Shown here one piece after another: positions 15,743-24,533 of a stretch of DNA of 64,000 bases. This stretch comes from Dinoroseobacter sp013215265 (lineage in GTDB: Bacteria > Pseudomonadota > Alphaproteobacteria > Rhodobacterales > Rhodobacteraceae). The notes under the pieces were generated by a model, which was not told the DNA's origin, ran no database searches, and worked only from the letters and a program-made list of their open reading frames with translations. Position 1 is the stretch's first letter; each line of letters opens with the position of its first letter. The position numbers and the translations under genes were made by a program. Location: the NCBI GenBank assembly GCA_963691755.1, contig OY829366.1, positions 1,240,001 through 1,304,000 of the forward strand. The letters run 5' to 3'.

Positions 15743-17050
15743 TCAATGCACGAAGTCAGACTCTTCCACAAATAGGTTGGCCCAGGCCCTGTCGATAAGC
15801 TCGGGGCTCATGTGTGGCGGGATATTTTCATATTCGCAGATTGCGAGCATCTGATCGATCAGGAAAGGCGCGTGGTAATTCGCATAGACGTGGTCGATGT
15901 CAGGGTATTTGCGCGCGAGGAGATGAATCAACGCAGGTTCGTTCAAAGGCATACCCTTTGCCTTAGCCACAAGCGCGAAGATTTTGAGGAATTCCTCTTT
16001 TGTGGGTCCGTCGATCTTAACCTTAAAGAACACACGACGAAGTGCCGCTTGGTCAAACAACTCATTCGGATGGAAATTTGTGGAGAAGACGACAAGCGTG
16101 TCGAAGGGCGCCACAAATTTTTCACCAGATTGCAGCGCAAGAATGTCGTAGCCTGCCTCCATTGGAACGATCCAACGGTTGATCAGTCTCTGCGGACTCT
16201 CAGCCTGTCGCCCAAGATCGTCAACAATGAGGATCCCACCTGTCGCTTTCATTTGAAGAGAGGCTTGGTAGGTGCGTGCGATCGGATTGTGTGTCAGGTC
16301 AAGCATGGACAGTTCCAGCTCGCCTCCGGTTATCACGGCAGGTCGGCGGCATTTTATATAGCGTCCGTCATATCCCATCGCGCGGCGAAGCGGTGACGAG
16401 GATTGTTCGAAAGATGTCACAAGTTCATGCACGACGGGGTCGTAGACGGTAATGATCTGGCCTGAATATTCGACAGCGACTGGGACAAAGACGTGATCGC
16501 CTAGAGCGTCGCGAATACCATTGGAGATGGAACTTTTACCGTTCCCTGGTGGCCCATACAGTAACAACGAACGGCCCGATGAAATTGCAGGTCCGAGGTC
16601 CCGAAGAAAGTTCTTTGGCAGAATGAGGTCTCCCATCGCACCGAGAAGGCTTTGTGGTGTAATTTGGACGTTTTTGATCGATTGGCGGCGCGACTGCTCC
16701 GAGAATGCCTTTAGGGGCACGGGTATTGCACCGTAGTATTCGGATTGCTCCAGTGCATCTCGCGTCCGGCGCACCCCCGCTTCAGACAGCTGATAGCGCA
16801 TTTCTGTATTGCCTTCTGAGCTCAGCGAACCCATCGCCTCGATCAGCTTCTCTTGACGCGCTGCATCAACCAATTGCTGGGTCAAGGGCACTGGTAGTGC
16901 AATGGCACGCGAGATTTCCGACACAAATCCCAAAGACATACGGTAGATCGTCTTCAGTAGAATATCGCGGACCAAGGTCGCAGATAGACCCAGATCTTCC
17001 AGCGCGCGTGGTCGGGGCGGGGCAAACGGATCAGAAATTTCTTGGTTCAT
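15743..17050 (-). CDS. Tad-locus-associated AAA ATPase
   Basis: A 435-residue cytoplasmic ATPase. Walker A GPPGNGKSS sits at residues 166-174, a Walker B-like ILIVDDLG follows near 275, and a sensor-like VFSTNFHP near 330. The N-terminal 150 residues carry a winged-helix-like region. ATPases of this type regularly neighbour Tad pilus genes in Rhodobacterales; their role is not established. It ends the run of pilus genes and is followed at 30 bp by the Lhr helicase gene. Confidence 0.75.
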   Translation of the reverse strand: MNQEISDPFAPPRPRALEDLGLSATLVRDILLKTIYRMSLGFVSEISRAIALPVPLTQQLVDAARQEKLIEAMGSLSSEGNTEMRYQLSEAGVRRTRDALEQSEYYGAIPVPLKAFSEQSRRQSIKNVQITPQSLLGAMGDLILPKNFLRDLGPAISSGRSLLLYGPPGNGKSSISNGIRDALGDHVFVPVAVEYSGQIITVYDPVVHELVTSFEQSSSPLRRAMGYDGRYIKCRRPAVITGGELELSMLDLTHNPIARTYQASLQMKATGGILIVDDLGRQAESPQRLINRWIVPMEAGYDILALQSGEKFVAPFDTLVVFSTNFHPNELFDQAALRRVFFKVKIDGPTKEEFLKIFALVAKAKGMPLNEPALIHLLARKYPDIDHVYANYHAPFLIDQMLAICEYENIPPHMSPELIDRAWANLFVEESDFVH

Positions 17051-17099
17051 TCTGGCGGTCCATCCTCATGGCAAACGCCAAGGAAATGGCGCCTGAATA

Positions 17100-17597
17100 C
17101 TATTTCAAAAGCGGCAACAGCAGGTAGCAGACCAGCGTTCCACCCAAGGCAAGCCCCATGGGAAAATCACGCTTTTCGCCCCAGGATGCCCAGTCCGCAG
17201 TCGCAGATCGGATGGCAGGAACGCGACCCGCCAATCGGTGTGCTACGAAGGCTCCCAAGAGCATGGCAGCGAAAAGTGTCAAAACGAGGGTCAAATCCTG
17301 AAAAGCGATGAAAGGTGCCATGGCGGTGGCAAATTTTGCATCACCAGCCCCCATTGCGCCGGCAGACGCCAGCACGAAGCCGATACCCAGAACCGTCACA
17401 AGGTGTACGTAGCGCCAGAGGTATTCATCGAATGGCAGGGCAATCAGCCCCGTTACAGCGAACCCAGCAATCAAGACCAGCACGGCCTTGTTTGGAATTT
17501 TCATGAATTTCATGTCGGTCCATGAGATGTAGACAGAAACCGGCAGCGCGACGATTAGAAACCAGATGGCTTGGGTTAGCGTCAGGGTGACGTCCAT
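17100..17597 (-). CDS. cpaA: A24-family prepilin peptidase (CpaA/TadV)
   Basis: Inner-membrane aspartic protease of 165 residues that removes the leader of Flp prepilins. It is the short form without an N-methyltransferase domain. The catalytic aspartates are in YISWTDMKFMKIPN (first, about residue 28) and GAGDAKFATA (GxGD motif, about residue 87). About four to five membrane segments are visible. It lies 3 bp downstream of the TPR lipoprotein gene. The substrates are the flp products at 27.2-28.3 kb. Confidence 0.92.
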   Translation of the reverse strand: MDVTLTLTQAIWFLIVALPVSVYISWTDMKFMKIPNKAVLVLIAGFAVTGLIALPFDEYLWRYVHLVTVLGIGFVLASAGAMGAGDAKFATAMAPFIAFQDLTLVLTLFAAMLLGAFVAHRLAGRVPAIRSATADWASWGEKRDFPMGLALGGTLVCYLLLPLLK

Positions 17598-17600
17598 GAC

Positions 17601-18449
17601 TTATCCTCGCTCAGACTCCAGCGTGCGAAGGGCACGCACTGCTGCATCAAAATGTTGGGGATGGGTATCTATGGCTTCCTGGAGCAACGTGCGTCCCGTA
17701 GAGACATCGCCTTGTTTTATGGCGCTCAGAGCCATGGTGTAGGTCAGCTGCGCGCGTTCGGTTTGTGACGCTGGGACGCTAGGGATGCGGTAGTTGCGCT
17801 GCGCGCCGCGTGCGAGAACGAGGTTGTTCTTGGCGGTAAACAGAGAACTGTCGTATTCAATGGCTTGGACAAAAAGCTGTTCTGCTTCGCGAAAATCACC
17901 CCGCGTGAGTTTGGAGTATCCCCAGTTGTTGAGCACGCCGGCAGGGCGCAAGGTCAGTTCAGAGGCTGTTTCGTAGAAGCTGTCGGCTTTATCCCAGTCG
18001 CGATTGCTGTCTGCAACCATCGCCTCAAGCCGGTAGCGTTCGTAAGTTTCATGGGTTGGAGGGATCTGGTTCAGTTCTGTCTCAGCGCTGGCCCAATCGC
18101 CTGTACGCACTAAAGCGGAGGCGTAATCCACCCGGTCCTCATTTGTGCCCTCAGGACTGCCGACGATTTCTCTCCATACCGGAACTGAACGAGCAGCCTG
18201 TCCTGCACGTACCAGCGATGTCGCCAATCCGCGTTTGAAATCAATACGGTCAGGTTCTTGCGACGATGCACGCTGGAAATACGTAACTGCCTCTTCGGGG
18301 TCAGCTACGGTCAGCATGATGTCGTTGAGATTACTTTCGTCTATGACATTTACGCTATCCATCGAACGTGAGACATCACCCCCGCCAGGTTGCTGACAGG
18401 CAGAAAGCGCGCTCGCCGCACAAGCGACTACGATCAAAGCATGGCGCAT
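17601..18449 (-). CDS. TPR lipoprotein, TadD-like
   Basis: A 282-residue lipoprotein (lipobox LSAC, Cys about 17) with tetratricopeptide repeats over most of its length (SFYETASELTL, LNNWGYSKLTRGDFREAEQLFVQAIEYD, FTAKNNLVLARG). TadD lipoproteins are required for Tad pilus assembly, probably helping secretin localisation or stability. This is the second of two adjacent TPR lipoproteins in the locus. It is separated from the first by 31 bp and precedes the prepilin peptidase. Confidence 0.88.
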   Translation of the reverse strand: MRHALIVVACAASALSACQQPGGGDVSRSMDSVNVIDESNLNDIMLTVADPEEAVTYFQRASSQEPDRIDFKRGLATSLVRAGQAARSVPVWREIVGSPEGTNEDRVDYASALVRTGDWASAETELNQIPPTHETYERYRLEAMVADSNRDWDKADSFYETASELTLRPAGVLNNWGYSKLTRGDFREAEQLFVQAIEYDSSLFTAKNNLVLARGAQRNYRIPSVPASQTERAQLTYTMALSAIKQGDVSTGRTLLQEAIDTHPQHFDAAVRALRTLESERG

Positions 18450-18480
18450 CTCAATGCGTCCTTTTACTGCTCGCCCTCGT

Positions 18481-19056
18481 TCATGGTGTTGACAGAAGCC
18501 TGTAAGATCCAGGACCTCGACGCACCAAGTCGAAGTTGTGGTTATTTGCAGGAGTATAGGACGGATTTTCCATTTTTGCGAGTGCCAAGCGCAGGTTTTC
18601 GCGAATCATTGGTGTTGCGCCGCTGTCGAGCCCAAAAGCGATACGAAAAACACGCATTGCTTCGCCTGTTTCGCCTTTCTCCATGAGCGCAACGCCAAGG
18701 TTGTTCCAAGCGGGAACAAAGTCGGCATCTTCCTGTGTTGCTTGCCGTAAAAGCGTTTCGGCCTGGTGCAACCTACCCAGCCGCAGGTTTGCCGAGCCCA
18801 AAGCAGACAAGACATCGACAGTCATGCCTTGCACTGCGGCAGCCCGATAATAGGCCTTCAGCGCAAGTTCGTATTCGCCAGCTTCAACAAGCCGATGGCC
18901 AACGATCAAGCCATCCACACTATCTTCAGTGGCAGCCCGTGTTGCTGTGCCAGGGGCGAATGGGCTGTCTTCCAAAGGCGCAAGACGCCCGGAACTTTGA
19001 CAAGCTCCGAGCGCACTGGCAGCACAAACTAGCAGAAGACAGCGCAAAAGCTTCAT
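18481..19056 (-). CDS. tadD: TPR lipoprotein, TadD-like (second copy)
   Basis: A 191-residue lipoprotein (lipobox LGAC, Cys about 19) with TPR repeats around residues 50-150 (YELALKAYYRAAAVQGM, LGSANLRLGRLHQAETLLRQA, WNNLGVALMEKGETGEAMRVFRIA). It overlaps the tadC stop by one base, so translation is coupled to tadC. Sequence divergence from the neighbouring TPR lipoprotein is large, so both are probably needed rather than redundant; which is the functional TadD cannot be told from sequence. Confidence 0.87.
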   Translation of the reverse strand: MKLLRCLLLVCAASALGACQSSGRLAPLEDSPFAPGTATRAATEDSVDGLIVGHRLVEAGEYELALKAYYRAAAVQGMTVDVLSALGSANLRLGRLHQAETLLRQATQEDADFVPAWNNLGVALMEKGETGEAMRVFRIAFGLDSGATPMIRENLRLALAKMENPSYTPANNHNFDLVRRGPGSYRLLSTP

Positions 19057-20039
19057 CAGGGGCTTAACCCCGCGCCAGACAACGTTTCATATATAGAATA
19101 GATAGAAGGGCCGATGAGAATGATCATCAACGGCGGCAACGTAAACATCATGGTTCCAAGTGTCAGCTTCGTTGGCAACACGTTGGCCTTCTCTTCTGCT
19201 CGCATCACGCGCTTGTCCCGCATTTCGTTTGCGTAAACGCGCAACGCCTCGGCGATAGATGTACCGAATGTTTGTGATTGGATCAAAACCGTTACGAAAC
19301 TGGCAACATCAGGTACACCAGACCGATCGCCCATGTCCCTAAGAACGGTTGCCTTGTCCTTACCGGCTTTGATCTCCCAAGCAACCATTTCGAACTCTTC
19401 CGCCAGAGCGGGGAAGCCAGCTCGAATTTCATCAGCAACGCGGATGATCGCCTGGTCCAGACCCTGACCGGCTTCCACGCAAACCAGCATCAGGTCGAGA
19501 CTGTCTGGAAAGCCTTCCTGAATCTCTTTTTGGCGCGCCTCTATGCGTTTGTTCACCCAATAGCGGGGCAGGTAATATCCAGCCAACCCCGGAACAAGCG
19601 TTGTGATAGCTGCGCGTGTCGCGCCTTGTTCTTCATCACCAGTCAGGAGCGTGTAGATTACGCCTAGCGCCAGCAGGCCAAGCCCGAGTGAGAATTGTGC
19701 GAAGTAGAAGGTGCGCACGGCGGAACGTGACCGATATCCAGCATGGATAAGTTGCTCTCGAATAGCGGAAAACTCTTCCTCATCCTTGGGTTCCAAGTAT
19801 TCGGCGAAGCGATCGAGCTTATCATTGGCTGCATCGTGCCGCAGCCGTTGGCTGGCGTCCACAACTTTATTGCCCGTGTCCTTAACATCGCTGTGTAGGC
19901 GGTCCATGCGGTCGGTTTTCTGCGATAGCAACAGTGGGATTGCGATCAACAGCAACAACATCCCAACAGCGCCGATGGCCATGATCGGACCGAGTGGTCC
20001 AAGTTGCATGACGAGGAAATCATTGAGTGATTTTAACAT
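19056..20039 (-). CDS. tadC: Tad pilus inner-membrane protein TadC (T2SSF domain)
   Basis: Inner-membrane platform protein of 327 residues. It has an N-terminal hydrophobic segment (LGPIMAIGAVGMLLLLIAIPLLL), a second pair of membrane segments around 110-170, a T2SS-F domain at about 180-310 (DSLDLMLVCVEAGQGLDQAI, VTVLIQSQTFGTSIAEALR), and a C-terminal membrane segment. TadB and TadC form the platform on which the CpaF ATPase acts. It starts 10 bp after tadB. Confidence 0.95.
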   Translation of the reverse strand: MLKSLNDFLVMQLGPLGPIMAIGAVGMLLLLIAIPLLLSQKTDRMDRLHSDVKDTGNKVVDASQRLRHDAANDKLDRFAEYLEPKDEEEFSAIREQLIHAGYRSRSAVRTFYFAQFSLGLGLLALGVIYTLLTGDEEQGATRAAITTLVPGLAGYYLPRYWVNKRIEARQKEIQEGFPDSLDLMLVCVEAGQGLDQAIIRVADEIRAGFPALAEEFEMVAWEIKAGKDKATVLRDMGDRSGVPDVASFVTVLIQSQTFGTSIAEALRVYANEMRDKRVMRAEEKANVLPTKLTLGTMMFTLPPLMIILIGPSIYSIYETLSGAGLSP

Positions 20040-20049
20040 CTTGCTCGCC

Positions 20050-21018
20050 TTAGACCTTAATGTTGACCATTATCTTCATGAAAACGATGTTCACGACTAA
20101 GAAGACCGCCACCACAATGGCCGCAGGTATAAAGAACTGTGTGTCTTTCACGTCTGCATAGTAGTCAGGTTCCATCACATTTATGGTAACAAGCGCCGCA
20201 AGCGGGAAGCCGGACAGGAACATGCCAGACCATTTCGCTTCGGCCGTGATCGCTTTCACACGCCGGAACAGTTTGAACCTTGCGCGGATAACCTGGCTGA
20301 GCCCATAGAGAATTTCCGCAAGGTTGCCGCCAGATTTAGATTGAATTGATACAGCTACCGCAAGAAAGCGGAGGTCTTGCATGTCCATGCGCTCTGCAAG
20401 TTCTTTCAGGGATTCTGTGACGTCCCGACCATAGGCCGCTTCATCCGCGATCATGCCAAATTCTGTTCCCAAAGGATCTGCCACTTCTTTCGCAACGATG
20501 TTGATGGCACTTGAGAATGGATGCCCGACCCGCAAACTGCGAACCATTAGCTCTACCGCGTCCGGGAGCTGTTCTTCGATCATCGCCAACCGCTGCTTGG
20601 CCTTCTTGTTGACCCACATGTAAACCCCACCGACACCCATTACGATCGATACGGCAACGCGGATCACGATGCTGGCTTCGGTCATAATGGTCAGCGCAAG
20701 GAAGGCCGCGACGCAAAGTGCAGCCATGACCCCCATCAAGGCGCCCGGTGTGAACGCAATGTTTGCCTTTTGCGCCTTTTCGGCCAGCAAAGAATAAAGC
20801 GGAATGCCTTGCCCTTTGAGATGCTGGCTCATCTCTTTGCGAAGTTGCTCGAGAACCTGGTCTCGAGCGGCCCCCTTGTCGAGCATCTCCAGTCGACGAT
20901 TTACGCGTGAATTCAGGCTGATAGAGCGCCCGAATATTACGAGATAGACGCCCTCAACAAGAAGCAGAACACCGACGAAAATGCCGATATAGATAAGCGG
21001 TTCGACACCGATATTCAT
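20050..21018 (-). CDS. tadB: Tad pilus inner-membrane protein TadB (T2SSF domain)
   Basis: Partner of TadC in the pilus platform, 322 residues. An N-terminal membrane segment (LIYIGIFVGVLLLVEGVYLVIF) is followed by a cytoplasmic region, paired membrane segments around 90-140, a T2SS-F domain (DAVELMVRSLRVGHPFSSAI, LAVAVSIQSKSGGNLAEIL) and a C-terminal membrane pair. The start overlaps the cpaF stop by 4 bp. Confidence 0.95.
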   Translation of the reverse strand: MNIGVEPLIYIGIFVGVLLLVEGVYLVIFGRSISLNSRVNRRLEMLDKGAARDQVLEQLRKEMSQHLKGQGIPLYSLLAEKAQKANIAFTPGALMGVMAALCVAAFLALTIMTEASIVIRVAVSIVMGVGGVYMWVNKKAKQRLAMIEEQLPDAVELMVRSLRVGHPFSSAINIVAKEVADPLGTEFGMIADEAAYGRDVTESLKELAERMDMQDLRFLAVAVSIQSKSGGNLAEILYGLSQVIRARFKLFRRVKAITAEAKWSGMFLSGFPLAALVTINVMEPDYYADVKDTQFFIPAAIVVAVFLVVNIVFMKIMVNIKV

Positions 21019-22487
21019 ATCTGATGTCCTCGTACTGGTTCATAAATGGAAGCGGGTAAGTCATACCCCCATTGCTTAAAGCGATCAGCGTAGTTCGAAC
21101 GGACCCCACAAGCGGTGAAATGCCCGAGGATTGTGCCATCCGGCTCCAGACCAGTGCGTTGATACCGGAAGATTTCCTGCATGGAGATCACGTCACCTTC
21201 CATGCCGGTAATCTCGGTGATTGAGACCATGCGACGCGAACCGTCTTGTAGGCGCGAGGCCTGCACGATCAGGTTCACCGCGCTAGAGATCTGACTGCGC
21301 AGTGCACGGATTGGCATCTCGATTCCCGCCATCGCCACCATGTTTTCCAAGCGGCTTACACCATCGCGGGCCGAGTTCGCGTGGATCGTTGTCATCGAAC
21401 CGTCGTGGCCGGTGTTCATGGCTTGCAACATATCGATCACCTCCTCGCCGCGCGTTTCCCCAACGATGATACGGTCAGGGCGCATACGAAGGGCGTTTCT
21501 GAGGCAGTCGCGCTGGGTGACAGCGCCTTTGCCCTCCACGTTGGCTGGGCGACTTTCCATCCGGCCGACATGCACCTGCTGAAGCTGAAGTTCTGCCGTA
21601 TCTTCGATTGTTAAAACACGTTCGGAGTTCCCGATAAAGCTCGACAGGGCGTTGAGGGTTGTCGTTTTACCAGAACCCGTACCGCCTGAGACGATTACAT
21701 TTAGACGGCAAGAAACAGCGGCTTGGAGATATGCAGCCATCTCTTCCGTAAACGCGCCAAATTTCACCAGATCATCAACGCCTAATTTATCCTTTTTAAA
21801 CTTACGGATAGAGACGAGTGATCCGTCTACGGCAATTGGACCAACCATCGCGTTGAAACGCGAACCGTCAAGCAAGCGGGCGTCGACGTAAGGGTTCGAT
21901 TCATCAACACGACGACCAACGGCAGACACGATTTTGTCGATGATCCGCAGAAGGTGTTTTTCATTGCGGAACTTTACATCTGACAGTTCCAGCTTACCGG
22001 CGCGTTCGATGAAGATACGCTGTGGGCCGTTTACCAGAATATCCGAGATCGTTTCGTCTTTCAGGAGCGGCTCGAGCGGGCCGAGGCCACGAACTTCGTC
22101 ATAAAGTTCGTCATTGAGAACTCTGCGGTCGTCCTTGTTCAGCACCACACTCATATTTGAGAGCATTTCGGCGCTAATTTCTGCGATCTCCATCCGCAAA
22201 TCTTTTTCAGATGCGGACTCCAAGGCGGCAAGGTTAAGCTGTTCCAATAGCTCCTTGTGCAACGCGACCTTTAATTCGTTCATTTTTTGTTTGCGGCGCA
22301 ACTCTTTATCAGCTGGAGTAGCCTGAGCGGCACGACGAGAGGATGCGGTCGCAGATAGCGGCCTTGGAAGCGATTCATTTTTTATCGGTGCCGCTGCCTC
22401 CTCGCCAGCGGGTGTCGTAGCGGGTGGGGCCTTTGGAGCACCGTTCACCGGTATTGCGCGTTCGTCTTTACGATAGCGTGAAAACAT
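21015..22487 (-). CDS. cpaF: Tad pilus assembly ATPase CpaF/TadA
   Basis: Hexameric secretion ATPase powering Flp pilus assembly and probably retraction; 490 residues. Walker A SGGTGSGKTTTL is at about 267-278, an Asp box and Walker B (RMRPDRIIVGETRGEE) and a His box (MNTGHDGSMTTIHAN) follow. The N-terminal 60 residues are low-complexity Ala/Pro-rich, then a helical region and the N-terminal nucleotide-binding domain. Forms a coupled unit with tadB and lies 12 bp after cpaE. Confidence 0.97.
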   Translation of the reverse strand: MFSRYRKDERAIPVNGAPKAPPATTPAGEEAAAPIKNESLPRPLSATASSRRAAQATPADKELRRKQKMNELKVALHKELLEQLNLAALESASEKDLRMEIAEISAEMLSNMSVVLNKDDRRVLNDELYDEVRGLGPLEPLLKDETISDILVNGPQRIFIERAGKLELSDVKFRNEKHLLRIIDKIVSAVGRRVDESNPYVDARLLDGSRFNAMVGPIAVDGSLVSIRKFKKDKLGVDDLVKFGAFTEEMAAYLQAAVSCRLNVIVSGGTGSGKTTTLNALSSFIGNSERVLTIEDTAELQLQQVHVGRMESRPANVEGKGAVTQRDCLRNALRMRPDRIIVGETRGEEVIDMLQAMNTGHDGSMTTIHANSARDGVSRLENMVAMAGIEMPIRALRSQISSAVNLIVQASRLQDGSRRMVSITEITGMEGDVISMQEIFRYQRTGLEPDGTILGHFTACGVRSNYADRFKQWGYDLPASIYEPVRGHQI

Positions 22488-22499
22488 GGCTCGATCCTC

Positions 22500-23744
22500 T
22501 TATCCCTTGGCTTTGGCGTTTTCGCCCAAGCTCAGGTCGATTAGTTGTTTTGCGAGGCGCACAATTTCCTTGCGCACAGGGTTTTTTGCAGCAGCTTCAG
22601 AAAGCGGCTGACCTTCTTCGTTCGCCTCAGTGAGCTGAGGTCCACCATCTGAAAGCGTTTCACCGATGTTGATATCGAGGCTTTCGGCCATGCGCTTCAT
22701 ACGGGTCCTTCCGGACAAATCCGTGAAACGCGGAGCTTTACTCATCACGAAGTTCAGCTTTTCGATCGGCAGGTCTTCGGCTTTCAATGCCTTGAGAAAC
22801 CGCAGAGAGTTCTGGGCGGACCGCATGTCGAGCTGAACCACCGGGTAGTAGATGTCAGCATTCATCAATATCGTTTCAGTCCAGGCCACTAATGTACGTG
22901 GCATATCGATGATAATGATGTCGAACTGCTCGCGGGCGAAGTTGATTGTCAGTTCAATGTCTTCTGGCATCACCAGGTCCAACGGCAATACATCGCCGGG
23001 AGCAGTGAAGACACTGAGCTTGTCCGCATAAACAACCATGGCCTGCTTGAGCACATCGCTATCGGCGGATCCGGTATCGGCCAGGTATTCGTAGACCGCG
23101 TCGCGTCTGGGCAAATCGAGATAGGTTGCGACACCCCCAAACTGAAGATCGAGATCGAAGAGCGCGACCCGTAGGTCTGTGCCTTTGGTATTGGCGATTT
23201 CCCAAGCCAGATTAACTGCGAAGGTCGTCGCTCCGACACCGCCTGACATACCGTGCACCGCGATGATTGTACTCAGCGACGCGGACTTGCCGCTACGATT
23301 TGCGGCAGTGTGGGTGTGCGGCGGCGCAACGGGGGCAGGTGGCGCTGTCACCCGTGCGATTGCATCATCCAGACTACCTTCTGGCACGGGGTATGGGAGA
23401 AACTCTCCTGCGCCAGCGCGCATGAGACGGTGCAGGTGCACCGCATCAAGGTCTGATGCAATCAGAATAACGCCCAGATCCCGAGAAACGGCGCTTTGCA
23501 CAACATTTTCGATTAGCGGGAGCTCGTGTGTATCGTCATCGCCAACTGCAACAACCAGAAACTCAAGTGCATTTGCATCGGGCTGATCTAGGAAGACGAG
23601 CGTATCCTCAAACGACAGGTCGCCCCAGGCTTCGCCCAGAATTGCTTCCATGTCGTCAATCAAGAATTCAAACGCCTGGACATCCCTAGAAACCGTGCAA
23701 GCACGGATTGGGGCAGGGTCTGACTTTTTGATCAATGCGCCCAT
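22500..23744 (-). CDS. cpaE: Tad pilus localisation protein CpaE/TadZ
   Basis: ParA/MinD-superfamily protein of 414 residues that places the pilus machinery, often at a pole. It has a receiver-like N-terminal domain (about 1-130), a Pro/His-rich linker, and a MinD-like ATPase domain from about 155. The deviant P-loop reads GMSGGVGATTFA: the usual lysine positions are replaced, as is normal in TadZ/CpaE proteins. Downstream motifs FDLDLQFGG and IIIDMPRT match switch regions. A 177-bp gap separates it from the upstream OmpA-like gene. Confidence 0.94.
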   Translation of the reverse strand: MGALIKKSDPAPIRACTVSRDVQAFEFLIDDMEAILGEAWGDLSFEDTLVFLDQPDANALEFLVVAVGDDDTHELPLIENVVQSAVSRDLGVILIASDLDAVHLHRLMRAGAGEFLPYPVPEGSLDDAIARVTAPPAPVAPPHTHTAANRSGKSASLSTIIAVHGMSGGVGATTFAVNLAWEIANTKGTDLRVALFDLDLQFGGVATYLDLPRRDAVYEYLADTGSADSDVLKQAMVVYADKLSVFTAPGDVLPLDLVMPEDIELTINFAREQFDIIIIDMPRTLVAWTETILMNADIYYPVVQLDMRSAQNSLRFLKALKAEDLPIEKLNFVMSKAPRFTDLSGRTRMKRMAESLDINIGETLSDGGPQLTEANEEGQPLSEAAAKNPVRKEIVRLAKQLIDLSLGENAKAKG

Positions 23745-23921
23745 TGCCTGTTGCTACCCTTACTCACTTCCAGTCGGGCCGTACGGGATACGACATGCCT
23801 CGCACGACTTCAGAAAGGTGGCCGACTCGCAGTGATTGGCCCCCTTGCAAGAAACAATCTGAGTGACAATCCGGGCAGTATTGCGGCAATAAAGGAAAAT
23901 CTTGGGGACAGTGCCCGTTTT

Positions 23922-24530
23922 TTAACCGCCGCTGGCAGCTGAAGCGCTGGCCACATATTCGCGGAAAACGACTGACGCATACTGCCCATCAAGTAGCATC
24001 GGATTGTCGGAAACAAAGCCAGAAACTTCTGTGATAGTTCGGCGATTTCGTTCCTCACGTGCTTGCGTGAAAACGACTGGACGTGTTTCGCCAAACGATG
24101 CAACTGCTTCCAGGCGCGAGCGGTTAATCCCGTGCCGCGTCAGATAATTAACGACAGCGTCAGCGCGGCGTTTTCCAAGTCGTTGATTGTAGCCCTCCGA
24201 CCCCACGAGATCTGTATGGCCGTAGACTCGGAAACGGACTTCAGGGAACTGCTTGATCCAGTCCGCTTGCCTGTCCAATGCCGCACGCGCAGTGGAGCTT
24301 AAGCTGCTGGAATTAAATGCAAAGGTAACGGTATTGTCGACTTCGGATGCAAAACGTTGCGATAGGTCGATTTGAACCTGAATCTGCCCGGTCTGCACGC
24401 CTATATTGTTCATTGTTGGATTGCCAAAGCCGCCTTCATCCAGATCTCGTCCAATTTCACCGGGCGTACATGCGCCCAGGCTCACCGAGATTGCGGCCGC
24501 TAGAAAAAAACGGAGCTGGTGAAGGGGCAT
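23922..24530 (-). CDS. OmpA-family lipoprotein of the Tad locus
   Basis: A 202-residue lipoprotein (lipobox LGAC, Cys about 20) with an OmpA-like peptidoglycan-binding domain at about 75-165 (VRFRVYGHTDLVGSEGYNQRLGKRRADAVVNYL). OmpA-type proteins occur between cpaC and cpaE in many alphaproteobacterial tad loci and may anchor the secretin to peptidoglycan; that role is inferred. It starts 3 bp after the cpaC stop. Confidence 0.9.
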   Translation of the reverse strand: MPLHQLRFFLAAAISVSLGACTPGEIGRDLDEGGFGNPTMNNIGVQTGQIQVQIDLSQRFASEVDNTVTFAFNSSSLSSTARAALDRQADWIKQFPEVRFRVYGHTDLVGSEGYNQRLGKRRADAVVNYLTRHGINRSRLEAVASFGETRPVVFTQAREERNRRTITEVSGFVSDNPMLLDGQYASVVFREYVASASAASGG

Positions 24531-24533
24531 GGC

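Noticed and set aside
23745..23921. Possible short gene in the gap between cpaE and the OmpA-like gene (minus strand, ending in YPVRPDWK before a TGA)
   Set aside because: At most about 28 codons, TTG start, no ribosome site; not distinguishable from chance.
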